In this document: piece by piece, positions 60,101 to 64,000 of the stretch
Position numbering within the stretch: position 1 is the stretch's first letter
Layout of the letters: every line of letters begins with the position of its first letter
Assembly: GCA_032622095.1 (NCBI GenBank)
Contig: CP136065.1
Coordinates: 60,693,094 to 60,757,093 of the forward strand
From: Siphonodentalium dalli
Taxonomy: Eukaryota > Mollusca > Scaphopoda > Gadilida > Siphonodentaliidae
Direction of reading: 5' to 3'
DNA: 64,000 nucleotides
Made by a program: the position numbers and the translations under genes
Notes under the pieces: generated by a model
Seen by the model: the letters and a program-made list of their open reading frames with translations, nothing else
What the model was told of the DNA's origin: nothing
Databases searched by the model: none

Positions 60101-60970
60101 CGCTCTTTGGTCGCGCTGTGGTTGCTAACAGTTGTGGCACTGGGACAGGTCAATGGCCGTCATATGGCCTCACCCTCAAAGTTAGTTAGTGGTCTAATAC
60201 CCTGCCCCTGTGTCATCTCTTAGTTCGTTTGCGTTTCTGATTAGGCATGATTTTATTTTTCGGCTGCTGGCGAATCTGGGTCATATTTTGAGCAGATATA
60301 TACTCACTTTCCCCGGTTGTACATGAAATTCATTCTATAAGATTCCCATCTGGTCGCTAACGACTTATTCTCGTATGACATGTAATCATATACGACCAAC
60401 ATTTGATCTATATTTGGAAATAGTATTCACTACATGGAGCTGAGTCGCTTATACACATTGTTACCACGGTAAAAATTAAAGCTATTTACACGGAGCTTGT
60501 GTTAAGTAACAGTTTCGTAATGACCATCATAATTAAAATGACAACGATTATTACGAGCCATGGTAATATCATTACAGTAATTACCACACTTGTACCACAC
60601 AAGAGAACGTTGTTTTAAAGTAGATATGATATATTTTACCATGGTTATGACCGTAGTATTTACCATAACTTTACAACACAACAAGCCGTTGTAAATTAGT
60701 CATGGTTTATTTCGTCACGGTTTAATCATATATGTATGTTACAAACACTTGAAATTGCCCAGTCATTTATACATTTCCTCTCTGAACTATACTACCAGTC
60801 CAGCTCAATAACTTGACGGAATACATGTAAACAAGTCGGATAATATTGAGCTATTCAGTCGAACCCCAATCACCAGGCAACAACTTCAGAACATCGCTGT
60901 TAAAATATACATAGTCACGCTCTGGTTAAAATCGCAAGTATATGCATGTATACGCCATCCTGAAATAAAT
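57119..60970. other. long stretch without a supported gene
   Basis: Several short modules with ATGGCGGC/CCATTTTGGCAGCC words (57410, 57570, 57930, 59270, 59440) suggest very old diverged copies of one repeat. A 61-codon frame at 59888-60073 is Cys-rich (CDTCVRSQCPFHY, CGANCLVCLKCY) but has no signal peptide, acceptor support or known fold, so it is left as unproved. Confidence 0.4.
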
Positions 60971-60998
60971 AAATTGTTGTTATTTCATATCATTTCAC

Positions 60999-61001
<3 letters not shown>

Positions 61002-61035
<34 letters not shown>

Positions 61036-61044
61036 GCTGCTGCT
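61002..61044. repeat. (GTT)n/(GCT)n microsatellite
   Basis: About eleven GTT units followed by GCTGCTGCTG, directly before TAG at 61043-61045. Confidence 0.92.
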
Positions 61045-61045
61045 G

Positions 61046-61150
61046 TAGACTGTGAATACGACTGTATTGCTTACGACGTCAGTGGCCAGGACAACGTCAA
61101 CCGCGGCGACGACGACGACGACGACGAAGATGGCGATGATGATGATGAGT
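61046..61150 (+). other. possible exon remnant with GAC/ACG tract
   Basis: After a CTGCTGCTGTAG acceptor-like border, one frame reads CEYDCIAYDVSGQDN then Asp/Glu-rich to a stop near 61215. Another frame is Thr-rich (LLTTSVARTTSTAA), with ACG codons as in the mucin exon at 18675. The tract (GAC)n/(GAT)n is itself a microsatellite. No partner exon was found, so this is a weak call. Confidence 0.2.
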
Positions 61151-61215
61151 CTCGGTATAATTATGTTGTGACAAGAGTGGAAAGAGTTCCCACTTTTCTG
61201 CTTAAATTTGTTGAC

Positions 61216-62570
61216 TAGCAGACTAGCAAATGACGTTTTCAGCTGTACTGGTATATGTAAACCTCATGGTCATATAGGTAGAGCTATAAGTCAGTTTCTA
61301 TAATACGACAGTTAACTTGAGTATCGTGGAACTCGATTAGTGTATGTTCGCACCTCTTGTTATCACTAACGTTGCATGGTTGAACTGAAGTTAATTCGAT
61401 CTTTGCTACACTGGCATTTTTTCCAGATTGCCCGATAAACTTGATAGTGTGTAAACCCACACTTACATATATATCACTGTGTATGTGTATCATATACAGT
61501 CAACAGTTGGGCAGGTGCATTTTATAATCAGTTCTTCTTCATGTCATATCACTCTGCAGACCTGTACAACGACTTTCCTACAAATTTATCAGCGAAATTT
61601 ACGATGTGTGAGCGTACCATTAATGCATAATTTTATGAGTCCAAATGAAACGTTTTTCCCCTAGTACCGCGTTCCATCCTACATCCCGAATATTCCTAAG
61701 AATACCAACACCCATATAGGATAGCGCGTTGCATCGTCGCGCGGACCACAGCTTGACAAAGAAATAACTTATGAATAACTAGATATCCCCAATTTCTAAT
61801 CAAACTAAAAGCGATAATTCAAGAAAGTGCACACTTAGTACCTTATCTCATTCTGATCTTCGACGATGGTGCCATTGAATCTGATATAGAACATATTAAA
61901 GATTAACACAATCTGTTTCGAATATACTGTTCGGTCGGTTATTTGCATATACAAAACATACCTATTGACTCACTATGATCAGCGCCCGTGTCATTTCATC
62001 GGCGTAAACATGCCATTGTCCGTTCGATTTGGTTATTGAGTTAATGCATGAATCTGTAATCTATAATGTATTGGTGGCTTCAAAATATTTTAACCTCAGC
62101 AAAGGTTCACATTCAATATGGCTGCTCCAAAACATTTAGGCGGTCCACACCCGAAGATGGCAGCAACGCAGATGACAATAAACCTCTCGCTTACGAGAAG
62201 CGCCACATTCGGCGATTTCGTCTTTCACCGCTAGGGGAAAGTACTTTAACTCTAATGACCTCTGGTCAAACGATTCAATAATATATCTCCAAAGTGCTCT
62301 ACAGTTGGGCCCTAAAACAGAAGAAAACCCGCATATTAAGCTCATTATATAATTGCACTATCTGAAAGAATATGAGACAAAAATCGCAGCGGCAATCAGC
62401 TATAAGAAGAAAAAACGGGAGTACCAGAACTGAAAAGACCTTCTTCATTCCGGAATATTTAAAAACTGAAATGTCCGAACTAAATTCAGTATACGTGAAC
62501 AACTTAACCGACAAAGGGGAAAGTCCCAAAAAGATATTTTCCATAAAAGGAAGTGAAATTATTTCATCCG
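61216..62570. other. no supported gene
   Basis: Two plus-strand frames (62066-62281 and 62372-62593) are open and of ordinary composition, the first after a CCTCAG. Neither has a recognised domain or a clear donor; they could be exons of an unknown gene. Confidence 0.35.
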
Positions 62571-62577
62571 TGGTTAA

Positions 62578-62786
62578 CCAACGACGACGATGATGACACT
62601 GATAACACTATGGAGTCACGATTTGTAGCCTTCCAATTAAACTAGTTTAATATCTTAAAAACCAATTAGTGTGGAATCAGTTAAATTCTTTCGTTAGTGA
62701 ATAAACGACGATGATGATGTTGATAACAACAGGAAGTCACGATTTGCAGCCTATCAATTCAACTTGTTTAATATCATAAAATCTTC
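62578..62786. repeat. imperfect tandem duplication, about 123-bp period
   Basis: ACGACGATGATG..TGATAACA...GTCACGATTTGTAGCCT.CCAATT.AAC.AGTTTAATATC occurs at about 62583 and 62705. It is diverged by several bases and lies just upstream of the secreted-peptide gene. Confidence 0.8.
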
Positions 62787-62924
62787 CGGGACAAAATTAT
62801 ATGACAAATTATTGAAAGTTGCAGCATGGGTCGGTGCATGCTTGCTTTCATATGCTAATAAGTTTATGATCCAGCCCCAATAAATTGGCGCTGCATCGAG
62901 CTTTCCTCACTTTACCATTTCGAG

Positions 62925-63523
62925 ATGTTTGGGAACCACATATTGTGCAGCCTCGTTGTCTTGGTCTGCTCTGTGGGACTTGTCCTGTCAAACAGAAATA
63001 ACAGCAAACCATTAAAATCAAGCCATGGAAGTCATGGAAGCAATGGAAGCAATGGAAGCAAAGGAAGCCATGGAAGCAGTGGAAGCCACGGAAGCCATGG
63101 AAGTCATGGTAGCCACAGCGGTAAGCCAAATTACTTCTTCATAAGCATGTATATTCAAACTCACTTTTGCTGTCACAAATTCTGATGTTGTCACATATGT
63201 CATGTCATTCCGTTAATTGTGATCAACGTATACAGCAATGCCCCAAGTAAGCTACTCCTTAACCCCATCATAATTATGAGTAATTTTAGGGATATAGTCG
63301 GATGGCATCCTGAACAAGTTAGCCATAATTATGCTGTGGTTAAGGAGTTGATTATTTAGGGCATTACTGTAGATATTCTTATTCATGTTATCTGTGCAAG
63401 CTTGAAAGTTGCTTTTCTGGGGTAAGTGGTTTCTATGTGCATTTCTTTTCAGATTTCTATATCAGGAAGATAACACAAAATTGGTTACGGTCATCTATGT
63501 TACGAGAGCTTCTCCTTTTCTGA
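62925..63523 (+). CDS. small secreted Ser-X-Gly repeat peptide, two predicted exons
   Basis: Exon 1 (62925-63120) starts with ATG in a fair context (GAG before ATG). Residues 1-22 (MFGNHILCSLVVLVCSVGLV to LS) form a typical signal peptide with a hydrophobic core. Then come NRNNSKPLKS and about eleven triplets SHG, SNG, SKG or SSG encoded by a 9-bp DNA repeat (AGCCATGGA). The exon ends SHS in phase 1 at a strong donor CG|GTAAGC. The best downstream acceptor is TTTCTTTTCAG at 63452, giving exon 2 (63453-63523) DFYIRKITQNWLRSSMLREL to a stop, 88 residues in all. Polyadenylation signals follow at 63561 and 63569. Gly/Ser/His repeats in a secreted peptide suggest a structural, metal-binding or matrix role, but no known family was recognised. 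Exon 1 is better supported than exon 2. Confidence 0.6.
63233..63369. mobile_element. TA-type palindromic MITE, fourth copy, in the intron of the secreted-peptide gene
   Basis: It starts CAGCAATGCCCCAAGTAAGCT and ends TTAGGGCATTACTG, flanked by TA (63231-63232, 63370-63371). The inner phrase ATAATTATGCTGTGGTTAAG matches the triplet at 1091-1558 but with a longer, unpaired centre. Confidence 0.8.
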
Positions 63524-63560
63524 TTTATAAGCAATATATATATATAATATAACAATTAGA

Positions 63561-63574
63561 AATAAATCAATAAA
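63561..63574 (+). terminator. polyadenylation signals
   Basis: Two overlapping-range AATAAA hexamers (63561-63566, 63569-63574) stand 38-51 bases after the predicted stop codon of the secreted-peptide gene. Confidence 0.5.
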
Positions 63575-63599
63575 TTTATATCCGTATGCAAAGCTTTTC

Positions 63600-64000
63600 T
63601 TATAAATTTTTAAGTTTATTAGATTGAACAAATTGTAAAGGAATTAATAAAAAATGTTGAAGAAAATAAACTTATGGCCCTATCAAACCTTAGTCTTAGC
63701 TTGTCCAAAAATGCCATTTTTGGGGATTTTTGCCCTAAAAGGTTTTTGGGAATAAATAGAAGAAAAAAACCAATATGTGTTAAATGTGTAAAATTATTTG
63801 AACTTTCCCCTTTATTTATTGGTTATGCCATCGTATGTCACTTCACTCATTTTTCAGGAAACTGAGTCCAAATTTGAACGTTGTTATGGAGGCAGGTAAT
63901 TTAACAAAATTACAGCCATCTGGGACACAATGTAGTTTTATTCCAGTTTGTGTATATTCCTACTGCGTAACCGTTATAAAATAGCTTAAAACGTTCCTGG
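63600..64000. other. no supported gene
   Basis: A 63-codon frame (63674-63865) lacks any signature; AT-rich flank to the window end. Confidence 0.45.

Overview
The window is animal nuclear DNA. It has spliced genes with GT-AG introns, AT-rich intergenic sequence and many kinds of interspersed repeat (non-LTR retrotransposons, MITEs, long inverted-repeat elements, minisatellites). The gene content (MAM domains, a threonine-rich mucin stretch, a CPCRC motif before a transmembrane segment) points to a marine invertebrate such as a mollusc or lancelet. The species cannot be fixed from sequence alone.

Two host genes can be supported. The first runs on the plus strand from before the window to 21618. 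Its exons at 2593-2846, 3267-3345, 6411-6563, 17915-18174, 18675-20958 and 21329-21618 join with matching phases into 1105 residues. They encode the end of one MAM domain, a complete second MAM domain, about 730 residues of Thr-rich mucin-like repeat, a Cys-Pro-Cys-Arg-Cys motif, one transmembrane helix and a short tail: a cell-surface, probably heavily O-glycosylated protein. The second is a small gene at 62925-63523: signal peptide, 9-bp repeats coding Ser-X-Gly triplets, and a short predicted second exon with polyadenylation signals.

The rest is mostly mobile DNA. The 11.35-kb intron at 6564-17914 holds a 720-bp tandem repeat with large hairpins, a foldback-type satellite block, a 21-bp minisatellite, a recent 5'-truncated LINE with perfect target-site duplications (12498-15339) and a 1.8-kb palindromic element (15380-17184). 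From 22 to 50 kb there are decayed LINE pieces of several kinds and elements nested in each other. The clearest nest is a 5.4-kb element with 1.4-kb terminal inverted repeats (26642-32016) inserted in a LINE; leaving out the element and one 3-bp duplication restores the LINE frame. Others are a hAT-like element (40943-42469) carrying a TTAA-type MITE, and a Harbinger-like MITE (36763-37176) whose empty site survives in a repeat copy at 25 kb. From 51.7 to 54.7 kb lies a near-identical 1.5-kb tandem duplication. The stretch 57-62 kb holds little that can be named.

There is no operon-like organisation, CRISPR array, rRNA or convincing tRNA. Coordinates of repeat edges are by eye and may be off by some bases unless a target-site duplication is given.
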